Shown here: positions 31,897 to 44,150 of the stretch, one piece after another
How positions within the stretch are numbered: the stretch's first letter is position 1
Layout: every line of letters begins with the position of its first letter
NCBI RefSeq assembly: GCF_008831285.2
Contig: NC_045145.1
Location: 3,698,723 to 3,762,722 of the forward strand
Length of the DNA stretch: 64,000 nt
Reading direction: 5' to 3'
Source: Nymphaea colorata
Taxonomy: Eukaryota; Streptophyta; Magnoliopsida; Nymphaeales; Nymphaeaceae
Made by a program: the position numbers and the translations under genes
The notes under the pieces: generated by a model
What the model saw: the letters and a program-made list of their open reading frames with translations, nothing else
The model's database searches: none
What the model was told of the DNA's origin: nothing

Positions 31897-34800
31897 AAGA
31901 GAACTACTTGGGTATGTCTTTTAGGGTTAACACTATACTCTTTCAAGCAACGAAATTTAATTCCAGCATGCAGCGTGTTTGAGTGTTTATGTGTGCCCAC
32001 GCACACACATGTGCATGTGTGCGTATGTGAGTGTGTGTTGTATACATATACCTAATAATATTTTTCATTCGTTTTTCTCTTGTATTGTACCCTCTCATCT
32101 ATTTTCATTTTCTTCCTCATTTCTGCAAACTCAAATGAGAATGCCACTTAGGGAGTTATGCCCTTTTCCCTGCAACGCTAAAAGGGGCCAACGACTGAGA
32201 GAGTGAGTTGCACGCACCACTCACTCAGGTCGTGCAAGACGTGTATGCAAAAAAACTCGAAACAGGGTAAAAGTTGGGGTATTGTGGAAATCATTTAAAA
32301 AGAAATGTCATTTTTAAACTTTTAATTTCTTTAGTTTTCTTTTATATTCCTACAAAAAGTTCTCTTAATATTTTGGTCATTAAGCATATTGGCACACACT
32401 TGTGGGCACATGGTACAATTTCCCAAGGTTAAACAACATGATTTAATGGGGGTTTAATGTTTAGAAACCGATCTGAAAAGGTTGGGTTCAACTAGTTTTA
32501 ATGTTTTATTTTGAGGCAGGTTTCTTTGCCCCAAACTTTTCTGCCTCACCTACTTGTCATTTTCCTTGACATTTCATATCAATTCAAATGATTGGACTTG
32601 CGATAAGTGATTACAAAAAATTTTATGCCCAAAAAAAAAAAAAAACAATCAATCAACGACGCAACCTATTACCTAGAGGAAGATGAAGAAGAGGACAGTG
32701 GAAAAGGAAAGAAAAAAAAACCCAGCAATAGGCTGATGTTCAAGCCTTCGAAGTGAGGCCGGCTCTAATACCGAAGAATCATTAATGCAATTAAGCCCAA
32801 TCGCCCCCAAATAAGGGATTGGGGTCGGCGAAAGGGTTAAAATACAGCCCTCCAAGAGAAAACAAAAATATCAAGACTACCAGGATATTTTCTAATTTCC
32901 AATAAACCCATCTTTAATACTCGTTTCCAACACTCCTTGTCAACAATTCCCCAGCTTCAAGTGTGAGAATTGACCATGTCCATCATGCTCTCGCACTTGT
33001 CAAGACTTTTATTTCTCAAAACCTTGTCAGGTTATCCTGACCAAGGGTGCCACAGGACGCTGCTGTAAGAATTTGCAGTGGTTGAACAAAATCAAGCATG
33101 TATCATTCACTGCACAAATATTTGCTGCAACTGATCTTCAATTTTATACACCCTTTTTCAATCCTGGGATCATCCTACCATATACATTCCTCCTTTCTTG
33201 GGTGCTCCTACAAATGCTTGTGGTGCTCTCTCTGATCTCGATGAAGAAACATGCTGCACAAAGTTGTCATTACAAGTCTTAAACAATGTCCATAAATCAT
33301 CATCACTTCAATATGAATGTGCCAAACATGCAACATATACCATTTGACTATGCTTTTCATTCTGACCCTCATAAAAACATGCCCTAACTACCATCTTGGT
33401 ACCTAATGAAGGGGACAATGTCTCATACGCTCCTTGAGACTCTCCTGTGACTCATGGAACAGATCCCCCTCATAGTATACAAAACTAATTGTGGCTTTTC
33501 TACAGTGATTTGTCCAAATATACTTATGAGGGCATCATGTCCAAAAATAACATGCACTATAGATCATACTTCAACAAATTCATCAATATGATAGTAAGGG
33601 TCTTCATAACTATGTCGATAAAAAGATGGTAGCATTTGTACTGATGATTTGGTTTCATGTTGAGGAGCTCCTACATGGGTTTCGTGATCAGAAATTCCGT
33701 AAGCAGAAATACTCCCTAAGAGATCTAATGTGGCCTTTATAATGGCCCCTCACATGATTATTGTGGTGGTTAGCAATTGGTTAGGTTCTATAATGCTTGA
33801 TAAACAAGGCTTCAGAACTTTCCTACCATTCTTGAGTTTCTCCTTGTAGTCATCTCCTTCCCCTACATGCACTTCGAAGAGGCCAAATAACAATGCAAAA
33901 AGTGCATGTGAACTACCTACTAGAAAAGCTTAAAAGCAACCTAAACTCTCAAATTCCTAGACTAAGAATAATATTTAAGATATTTGCTGCAGAAAGCAGC
34001 CCAGATTATACAAAAAATATCAGACTAGACAAAACAAGGTGCATACTACTCCAACAAGGCTTCCACCTCTTCAAAGGCCTTAATGTGGGACCTGCCCATG
34101 AGGACAGCCCCTATTTTGTCGTCCTTGACCTTCATTTCATGGGCACGCACACGAGGAACACAAAAGACAGATGCCGTGTCTCTCCCTTGATTGTGCAGAC
34201 AAAGGAGAGCATCTCTCTACTGTCCACCACTACTTTCCAAGTTCTAAACACTGTTGGCTGGAGCTTGGTCATGCATTAAATGAAGCTTCACATGGGAAAC
34301 TCATCAGAGAAGAGAGCAGCCTACTATTCTTGACTTCACCAAGTTGTTTAGCCAAAAGAAATTATAACTAATGCAGACTACACAGAAATGGGAGGACCTC
34401 TCCTCCATCTCTCTTTCCCTTTTAAAGCTTGAACCTTATCAGATGTCGCCCTTACAAGCAATTAATGAAGTCCTCCAGCAGCGCACAGATAAAGCTATGG
34501 GACCCACTTATTATGTGCATGATGAAGAAGGGTTTACTTTGCCACCATCTTCTTATCCTAGAAAAGGAGAAGCTGATTGGTTGAGTAATGGGCAACCATT
34601 AATGAAGCGGAAAGGGAGAGTTCATATAAACAAGAAAGACTACCATGCTACCATTTACTAGCACATGGACCTTCCCATGCTATTCGACTGTTATTTAACT
34701 TGAACTCCAACCAAGATGACCACATGCTAAGAAGAGGTTCCACCAATTCCCTTACTAGGAACTAAGTAGTGTGCTCTCTTTTGATTAACCTAACCCGGTT

Positions 34801-37800
34801 TGTAATCACTTTCTTTGCCTTGCTTTCACTATAATTCGTATGAACCTCACTCTTCTAAGGATCATCGAATCATGTAATGAGATGGATTATTTTCCTTCAA
34901 CTATTAATGGACAATTTCCAATTTGTTCCCTCATTTCCTTTAGCAACTACAGCATAGCACCAGAGCTCTCCATCCTGGAGGGGATCCCAAAACCTCAAAT
35001 GCACAAATACGACCCCACATCATAACTCTCAAGTGGATAGGCACAGCATTGCATCATACATGAGATAAACATCTCCAAATCAAGGAGCTTTCTTGGATTA
35101 AATTTCTCCTTATGCTGATAGACCTTAACTATCCTCAACCTTGACACTTAACGAGATATACTTTCAATTGAATACTTGCCAACATCCCACTTGCCCTATT
35201 TCTAAGCTTGCAAGCCCAAATAGTTGAGAAAGCTCAGACAACCCTCTTTTGGAGTCCAGGCACTCTTGCCAACCAACTTCCATGGTGCTTGAGGCTTGTT
35301 CTAAGTCGTGCCTCATGTGGAGGTCCTAGGTCAAGCAGACAGCCATAAAACCATAGAAATGGTGCCTGCCTTGCCTAAGATTCATATTGTAAGCCCCAGC
35401 CTTGGTCAGGCCAAGCGTCGACCATGCTCTAAGCAGCCAAGCCTTCGGCCCTTAGACGCCATCGACAGCCAGGACACCTTGCTTAGGCTTGGCGGCCAAG
35501 CTACCAAGCAAACAAGCCAAGCTTACTCAACCAACCAACCAGTGGCCACCTCTTCCTCAACCTAGGTTCAACCATGAGCCAGCAAGAAAACAGGCCAAAG
35601 AAACAAACAAATGGACGACAGGCAGAATGAGGGTTTTCTAAAGGTGTTTCCCAACCACCTACCAGATTCCTAGCTTTTCCCAGCCACCAACGGGTCCGCA
35701 GGTCAGAATTTTAATTATATGAGTGCTTGCAAAGGGGTGGCCAAGAGAAATTGTGGGGTTTGGGGATCAGGGGTTGGCCATGTTCGCGGAGTGCTAACTG
35801 GACAGAAACAAGTCTGGTTCAGGCAACCTGTTATAGGATTGAAGCAAGATCCTCCCAAGACTAGCCAAGAAGATGATCGCCTGAGATTTCTGGGCCTATA
35901 GTAAACTGCCCAAGGTCGGCAAAGGGGAACTAACCTGTCAATGGCATGGCTCATGGTTGTCTGGTAATCTCCATTGGCTCTAGCAGTTTTGGTTCTCTTC
36001 CATGCCTTGCCTTCGCTTGCACACTCTCCTCACTCACCAACTACCGCATCTTACCCAACTTCCTCAATTAGATAGGTAGGTTAACCAGTTTCTGCCCAAA
36101 AAGGTGGCCTGTGACGAAAGAACCAGCCATAGAATCTCCAACAGCCGCACAACGACTCATCCTTTCATGTCATTATATTATACAGAAGAAGAACAAGGTT
36201 CTATGGTAGAGAAAAGCATTTTGCTAGCTCTCACTTTCATGCAACTCTACAGGGCCCATATTCATGGTGGAAAGCACAATGATGGAGCAGAAAAACCAAA
36301 GGCTCGTGGCAGCCAGCCATCCTCCAACGGATCTATCGAAGGCTGTCAGTCTCACCCAAAGGTGAAAGAATTCATCCAGCCATCTTTCTCTTTCATCTTG
36401 CAGCTACTATTGACCCAAATCATGATATACAGCATACACACCTACCCATTAGCTTTCTTGACCCTAATGTTCATTGAACTACTCGTAACCCTATTGCCCA
36501 CCAAAAAGCAACCCAATACAGCCTTACCTATGAATTCAGTTGGACCAAAAAATGATGCATTTGAAAGAATCTATTTGGTATCCCAATTCGTTGATACATT
36601 GAAAGAATCTTTTTGGTATTCCAATATCAATAGGTTGTTTCATTCATGTATCTTTTAAAAGGAAAAAAAATCTCAGAGAGTTGTTTCATGCATTCGAAAG
36701 AGAGTAATTGGGTCCTCCCAATCTCACGGTGGTGGAGGAACTGAATTGGAAAAAAGAGGGATTCTAGTTGTAAGATATCTAATGAAACATAGCTGGAATT
36801 GAGATCTCATTCACAGAAAAAGATATCAAATCACTTAGCAAGTTGTCTCGTGTATTCCATGCTCCTCGTACTCTAGTAGGAAATGTTTGGATTAAACGTG
36901 GACTATATAAAAAATGTGAAATTATATTGAAAAAATGATTAAATGATTATCAACTAAACGAATTAACTAATTTAACAAGTTAAAAGAAACAATATATACT
37001 TAACAGTCGAGTTCGAACTCAACACTGTATCATCGATTCAAATTCAAGCGAGCTCAACTTGAATTCAAATCCAGTTTAAGCGTCACTTTTTTAAGTCCCG
37101 TCGAACTTGAGCTGATTCAACTCGACTCGATTCCACAGTCCTTGGGTCTGAGATCTTCTATCTGCGTTAGGCTTGATGCGAAGAGCCCAAAAATCCATCA
37201 TGCCATTATCTCCGCTCTGCATTGGGTTAAAGAAGAGTCGTCCTCGCCTGATTTAAATATCTCAAAGCCCGTTTGAAAAGGCGGAACTCTACTGTAGAGG
37301 TGGAATGCATGTTCATGCTTGTAAGTAATAACACATTGCACCAAACATGCTATTTTTTTAGTCCACGAAAATTTTGTGTGGACAAATATGCTCTTGTTTA
37401 GATAGAATAAAAGAAATATGTTTTACAGATGAAAAAAAATTGGAAAAGGTGAAAAGACTCAAAAAGACACCGCTTTTTCTGTAATTTCAAAATGCCCCCT
37501 TTTTCTTTCTCTTTCTACTTTTATCTAGATGTCACGCCTTTCCACCTTTCCAAGTAAAATAAGCAAAAAAAAATTGGAACTGCCTTGTCCTTCACTTGAG
37601 GCAACACAGTGTAGCCCTAAATGTTGGTAAGATGGATAACCTTTAAATGACATTTTCTCGCACGTCCAATCGAACCGTTTCGAAAAAAAAGAAGAACAGA
37701 AATGGGAAAAAATATAATCTCTGATTAAGGAATAAATCATGTGGAGGACATCTGATCGGATACAGATTCAGATCAGATTTAGTTTTAAGTAATTACTCAT

Positions 37801-39240
37801 ATTCAATGCTCTTACCTTTTGAAAATCTTTGGATACAGTTTAAAATTTGGATTCGGATTGTGAAACCAGATCTTGGATTCAGATTCTGATATTTCTTCAT
37901 TGGTACTAAAATTTGAATTCGAATATGACTATGTGAATACCTAAAGAAGCGGATATGGTTAAGAATATATCCACTTTAAATCTAATTCGTTGACATCCCT
38001 CCTTGCAAAGAACATTGCTTAGACAGAAAAGGAAAGACTTAACTTAGCTTCAAAAGCATAATGGCCACTAAAATATAACTGGTATTGTCACACACTCTGT
38101 CTGCCCATCAAACGGGCAAACTTTGCTAAGCCCGTTGGGGAGAGAGTGAAATAATTGCCAAACCAAAACCATGTCATGCATTTGCAAGCTCAGATTTTTA
38201 AAGATCATCCATCTTTGTATTAAATATAAAGCTTGTTAAAGTGAAACCATTCTTGAGAAGCTTTCAAAGTGCACGATAGATTTGATTTACCATCTTCGTA
38301 TGCTTTGAACTGTATAAATAAATTTCATGCTGCAGGTTGACAAGCTAAAAAAAACCATAAATTAATGCCATTTGATATTCATCTCATGAAAAATTTTCAT
38401 TTTCACAAGCATTAGAATTGATATGCTCTATGGGATTGGCTCCAGTAATTAATTTTGATTGGTATTCTGAAGTTGAACTAGGGCTCAAAAATCTAGGAAA
38501 CTTTAATCCATGATGTTTTTGCCCAGTCTTGGTATTTTTATTCCAGCATTAGAATTCCACCTAAACAGCTGGAATTCTTGAGGAAGAGAGGGAGAGAGAC
38601 ATTAGAGAGATGTGATCAAACGTGGCTTAAGTGATAGAAAAATCCAAATCTTGGAGCTCAAAGAAATAATATATTGTATAGTGGTCAAGTATTAAGCAGA
38701 ATATGGACGAATCGTTAATGCTACAGCCAAACACGCAAAGGATGCTTCAATCTCTTTGCGTAAATTAAATGATATTTTCATCATTAATCATATTTTTATC
38801 ATTAATCATACTGACGTACCAAAATTTTATGGCCAACATATGCGTCGCACACAACTCAGGCTGCCAAATGTTAGGGGCAAGCTGCCAAATGTTAGGGGCA
38901 ATCAAACTAAATTGTCTAGGGTAAGGGAATCCTTCAAATCCCGTGGCTTCACTAAACCAATGGCCGTGATTTTCTGATTTTCCATTCAAGCACAAGCTTA
39001 GAAAGGAGTTTGGCTTGATCAGTGACGCAAAGAAAAGAATCTCCAACTGAAACTTGCGCACATATTCGTGGTCGGCTGCAACGCTCAAGATAAGGTTGAT
39101 ATCTGCGGAAAAGGATAGAAACAACGAACCGAATGAGCATATTTTCAAATCAAAAGATATTGTACAACCAGAAAACAATCATCTAAGAAGCAGTAAACAA
39201 GAAAATAAGTAGCTATAAATGAGACAGTCGATGGAAGAAT
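31897..39240. other. Long intergenic region, no convincing gene
   Basis: Mostly AT-rich with no splice-supported coding model. Stretches near 33300-33860 look like decayed retroelement on the minus strand (listed separately). A frame at 36104-36658 stays open for 184 codons but begins with GTG, matches nothing I know and has no visible support. A 21-bp word (GCTGCCAAATGTTAGGGGCAA) is repeated in tandem at about 38860-38901. 34370-34660 contains a short open frame with no known motif. Confidence 0.45.
33300..33860 (-). mobile_element. Probable decayed Ty3/gypsy gag fragment
   Basis: Minus-strand frames show scattered gag-like words in the right order: LPSFYRHSYEDPYYHIDEFVE, then ESLKERMRHCPLH and a following RACFYEG, separated by stops and shifts. 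These resemble the gag pattern of plant gypsy elements (EDPxxHxxEF, ESLxExxxRxxxxCPxH, FYxGL). No pol or LTR was identified nearby. Confidence 0.38.
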
Positions 39241-39244
39241 TGGT

Positions 39245-40985
39245 ATTTCGAGCAGCCACCATAGATATAGGTCTCACAACATGGTGTCCTTCTCTTCTTC
39301 TTCTTCTTTCAGCCCCTACTTTGGTCGTTCTATTGAAAAGAAAAGGTTATCAGACCTCCAGGTAATCAGACGCTCACGCGGCAAAATGGCGCCAGATTTC
39401 TCAACCGAGATGTGATAAAGAATGACCAACCGATGCAGAAACCAGAAGCGGTAGCAGCGCAAATCAGATCATCCGTGTGCTTAGATACCAAAAACGATCA
39501 TGAAACCAAAGGGAAGAAGACATTAACTCTTGTAGTTTCTTGGTCATCGATGATTTATGCGCAGGATTTTGTTAATCATTTGGCCAACATGATTTATTTC
39601 TTACCATTAAAGATCCGTTTTCTTTTAAGGAAGCCAGTGGAGCATAAAGTTTCTTTGATTGTAAACTTGGATCAGTGGCCAGCGGTGCGTCTGTTTCAGA
39701 CCATCGGATCATCTTGACTGTAAACTTGACGATGGGAAGCAAACGGGGAAAGCGAGAGAGAGAAAGATAGAGAAATGCTGGATGATCAATCCCTCCACTG
39801 TATATTCCAGGGTCCTTCGACCATGGGGTCTCCGGAATGCACAGGCGCAGAGCCGAGTTGCCTCACCATGATTCCGGTGGTCACCATGAATCCGGTGGTC
39901 TATAAACGCAGGAGAGAGAGCTGCACCAGAGTGGCAGAGCCACCATAGATATAGGTTTCACAACCTCCTTCTCCTCCTCCTCCTCTTCTTCTTTCTCAGC
40001 CCCTTCTTTGGTCATTCTATTGAAGAGAAAAGGTTATCCGACCACTCCAGGTAATCAGACGCTCACGCAGCCAAATGGCGCCAGATTTCTCAACCGAGAA
40101 GTGATAAAGAAAGACCAACCGATGCAGAAACCAGAAGCGGTAGCAGCGCAAATCAGATCCTCCATGTGCTTAGATACCAAGAACGTCATGAAACCAACGG
40201 GAAGAATATATCTACTCTCGTAGTTTCTTGGTTATCGATGATTTATGCGCATGATTTTGTTATTCATTTTGCCACCATGATTTTTTTCTTTCAATTAAAG
40301 ATCCCTTTTCTTTTACTGAAGTCGGTAGAGCATAAAGTTTCTTGGATTGTAAACTTGGATCAGTGGGCAGGGAGTGCGCCTGTTTCAGACCATCGGATCA
40401 TCTTGATTGTAAACTTGACGATGGGAAGCAAAAGGGAAAAGCGATCTCAGGAATGCTGGACGATCAATCCCTTCACTGTATATTCCAGGGTCCTTCGGCC
40501 ATGGGGTCTCAGGAATGCGCAGGCGTAGAGCCCGAGTTGCCTCACCATGATTCCGGTGGTCTGTAAACGCCGGACAGAGCTGCACCATGATTCCGATGGT
40601 CTGTATATTCTTGCGTTACCAGCAGTTCTTAAGGAGCATCATCTGTCGATGAAACAGCCATTTGAACCACAGCCCTGGTTGGGCAGGCGTCCGACTTAAG
40701 CAAAAACCATGACAAACACCGGCTGTAGATCAGACTCGTGCTGATGCAGAAGACACCACAAGTGGGCCGAATCCCGGCTCGCCACTCCGCTTGGTTGGAC
40801 TGGGGTCAGACTTTGGCTCAAGTTTGGCAGGAAGCTCTCCTTCATCTACAGCAGAACAGAAAGATGGTGCTTAGATACAATGAATTTCAGATGATATTGG
40901 TTAGATTCTTATGCTCCACTGTAACTTGTTTGGATCAGAGGACTTCATGGTTCCCATGCTTGGTTTAACAATCACCTGGTTGGTG
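39245..40985. pseudogene. Mosaic of NAC-gene fragments in alternating orientation
   Basis: Four blocks are related to the NAC gene at 42679-44144. Blocks at about 39250-39775 and 39937-40470 are duplicates of each other (both contain ACCATAGATATAGG, GTAATCAGACGCTCACGC, GCTTAGATACCA) and match, on the same strand, 43480-43960: start of NAC exon 2, the intron and the edge of exon 1, hence antisense. Blocks at about 39805-39935 and 40490-40985 match the 3' part of NAC exon 2 in the opposite, sense orientation (ACCATGGGGTCTCCGGAATGC against the gene's GGCCATGGGTTCTCCAGAGAG; CATCATCTGT, CCCTGGTTGGGC, CTACAGCAGAACAGAAAGATG). No open frame survives. Confidence 0.75.
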
Positions 40986-42403
40986 TGTACATATGCTTCA
41001 TCTTTAAATGTTAGTGCCAAAATTAAGAAGTTTCATTTTGTTTCAAGTGATATATATATATATGTGTGTGTGTGTGTGTATATAGCGAAAAAGGGAGAGA
41101 TTGGTAAATACTTGACCATTTAGGCAAGACACAGCAACTAGACCTACCAAAAATAATTATTAAATCTTTTCTTGCAATCTAACCTTATGATATGACCTCA
41201 AGAGTGATTTAATGGGGAACATGTATTAAGTTAAGTCATTTTACATTTTAATCATGTTTTTTTAATAGTCAAAAAATGAATAGGCATTCTTATGGCTTCA
41301 ACTTTTTATAGTAGGAAAAATCAGCGTTTTTTTACAAAGATAACTGAATTAAAACATGATTACATTGGTTGCTGCTTATGAATACGTTAGGATGTTCATA
41401 ATTTGTTTATAATATTTTTAATATAAAATTGAGAAGTATGGTTTCATCTCTTACGTAGCCTAGTATCACACACGGACATGTATATATAGGGGTGAATTAG
41501 TTCAGTATGTACAAGCTAATAGCTTTATTTAACGGAAAAGCTGAACAACCAGATGGTGTTTGATAACTTCAGTTAAGGCTGATCTGAAATTCATGCTGCA
41601 TGAGTCTCGTTGTTTATAGTTTTGAACAAATAGTGGATCACATGGATCGTCACATTTGTATAATTGTGTTCATTTTGTATTTCCTAGTACTGTTATTCGA
41701 CAAAGGCTTACATATTTTTTCACAGATATTGTTAAATTGTTCATTTGCTTGTGCAAACGACATTTCAAACACAAAGGAAAAATATTAGTCATTTGTAGCT
41801 TTTACTAGAGGAAGACTTGATCAGGGTGCATTTGGAATTGATAAATAGTTAGTAGCCCATTAATGACCAGTTTGGATCTTAAATCTACAAATTTGAGAAT
41901 TCATGCAATCCACTATTTGCCGGATGCGGCATGAATCTCGGATCAGCATCATATCCGAGTCTGAGGCTATCAAACACGACCTGGTTGTTCCACTTTCATT
42001 AGAAGTTAGCAGCGATTTTACTTACTAAACTAATTTTGTTATTTAAATAGTTCAAGAATAATCTGATTATCCCGGCATATATTTTAATTTAAATGGTTCT
42101 CTCTCTCTCTCTCTCTCTTTCAATATATACATATAATTCGACAGGATTTGAAAATAAATGTTCTAACTTTTTGAGGGGATTGAAATAAGAGGCTTAATTG
42201 ACTGATTTATTGGCTGACTAATCCTGATTTAACGATCAAAAGAGTTTGGAAACTGTTGTTGAGGACGACGTGAGCTACCATTCAACAATCACAATATTAA
42301 GAAATCAGTTTATTATGCATGAGTTTATTTTCTCCCAAAAGTGTATCTTCTGAACCAAAAATTTTTGCCTTGGTTGACAGTGGGTTTCATGAAAAAAAAA
42401 ATC

Positions 42404-42446
<43 letters not shown>

Positions 42447-42600
42447 GAGCAGGATGACAATGATCATAAAGTGAATTCATGACTAGTAAAAGAAGGTGCT
42501 TGTCTGTAAATTGTGATGGCTTGAAACAAAATCAAACTTCTTTAATTTGGCTCTAACATCTCATGATGAAAAACAAGTAGATCGTTAAGCCAAGCATGGA
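40986..42600. other. Intergenic DNA with dinucleotide repeats
   Basis: No gene is seen. Microsatellites lie at about 41051-41083 (AT then GT), 42093-42118 (CT) and 42404-42446 (AT then TG). Confidence 0.5.
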
Positions 42601-42678
42601 AATCATGAAGTCCTCTGATCGAAACAAGTTGCACTGGAGCATAAGAGTCTAACCAATATCATCTGAAATTCATTGTAT

Positions 42679-44144
42679 CTAAGTATCATCTTTCTGTTCT
42701 GCTGTAGATGAAGTAGAGCTCCCTGCAAAACTTGTCCCCTTGGCTGACCCCATTTCAACCAAGTCGTGTGGCGAGCTTGGATTTGGCACACTTATGGTGC
42801 ACTCTGGATCATCACGAGTGTGCAGCCGAGGGTTTGTGTTGGTTTTACTCTTAGTCGGAGGCTGGCCCAACCAGGGCAGTGGTTCAAGCCGCAGGTCCGT
42901 CCACAGATGATGCTCCTTGATAACCGGTAATTCGGTGGCGCCGCCACACTCGCCGGCTGGTACAGCTCGGTCCGGCGTGTACGGGACACAGGACTCACGA
43001 GGCCGCCAGGCACCTGTTGTGTTCGTGCTGAAACTCGGTTCTACGCTCTCTGGAGAACCCATGGCCGAGGGCTCTGTCTCAATCTGCTCATCATAATCCT
43101 CCGCCGGATCTTTCCAGTCTAAAAGATCGTCCGACGTAATATCCGGCGAAGATATCGACTGCCCCGCATGACTTGGGGTTGCAGCACTTGCTTCCTGTTG
43201 GATTCCACCACCTTCCGCTTCATCGTCTTCCTGCTTTGCAGCTTCTTCTTCAAAAATCTTGCAGAGTACATAGTTATGGGGCGCGTTGTCCTCGATCGTC
43301 TTCTTGGCAGTGCTCGTCTCAGCATGTTGAGAATCAATGAGTCGGTATTCGTGCATGGTCCAGTTACGGTAGCGTCGGCTCCTTCTCTCGCCGATCTTGT
43401 GGCCTTGTTCGTCAACAATGTCTTCTTGGGGAGCGCTCATCATCCAAAAGCCGTCACCAACTGGTCGATCTGAGGGAATCGGCCCGCTCCCCGGTGGTCT
43501 ATCAATTGGAGAGAAGAAGTACCAGACCTCCTTCTGATTGGGTGTTTTCACTGTAATCAAACGCTTACACATCAACGTGCGAATTTCCATTGCTTAGATA
43601 TCAAGAACGACGAACAGATGCAGAAATCAACCAGAAAATGTAGCTGTGTAGAACTGTTTATTAGGCGTTAGATGTCAAGAACGGTGAAATTAAACCATTG
43701 GCGCCGGAGAAGAGAATGAATTTCTTGTTATCAATGGATTAAGCAAGCGAATTCGTTTATTTTGCCGTGATTTGTTACAACTAATTAACATCAGTCTTCT
43801 TTGCAACGAAGTCAGTGGAGCATGAAGATTCTTCGAATCGACTAACTCAATGACAATTCAGAGAAAGTACAGGTTTACAAAGCATGTTTTATCCGTCTTG
43901 CCTAACTTGATGACCATGGTAAGCAAATTAGTTAACTTAGAGAGTGAGAGGGAGAACCTCGAATGAAGGTATCTGGATCGATGGAGAACATGTCGACGGT
44001 GGGGATGAGGTCGCCGTACTCGGAGTGCAGGCCGTCTGGATCATACACTTTCTTCCGGAGGTAGTAAATCAAGAGACGATCTGCATCGTCGAAGTCGAAC
44101 CTTGCTACCCTTTTTGTTTTGCGGGGCTGCCTTGGTTTCCCCAT
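42679..44144 (-). CDS. Divergent NAC-domain transcription factor
   Basis: Two exons on the minus strand: 44144-43958 and 43550-42679, joined in phase 1 (CGAG|GTTCTC donor, ATTACAG|TG acceptor), giving 352 residues. The NAC domain is recognisable but divergent. After a basic start (MGKPRQPRKTKR), subdomain A is FDFDDADRLLIYYLRKKV (canonical is PPGFRFHPTDEEL). Later come WYFFSP (about 71-76), RPVGDGFWMMSA, NWTMHEYRLI and NYVLCKIFEEE. The C-terminal part is acidic and Ser/Pro-rich, as in NAC activation regions, and has no membrane anchor. It would act in the nucleus. The start is the first ATG of exon 1. The neighbouring fragments at 39.2-41 kb derive from this gene or a close copy. Confidence 0.82.
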
Positions 44145-44150
44145 CCTCAC

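Noticed and set aside
34371-34661. 96-codon open frame
   Set aside because: No motif, no introns, no homology recognised. Its length is expected by chance in 64 kb.
36104-36658. 184-codon open frame
   Set aside because: Begins with GTG, has no recognised motif or splice context, and its composition is like the surrounding non-coding DNA. Mentioned only within the intergenic entry.
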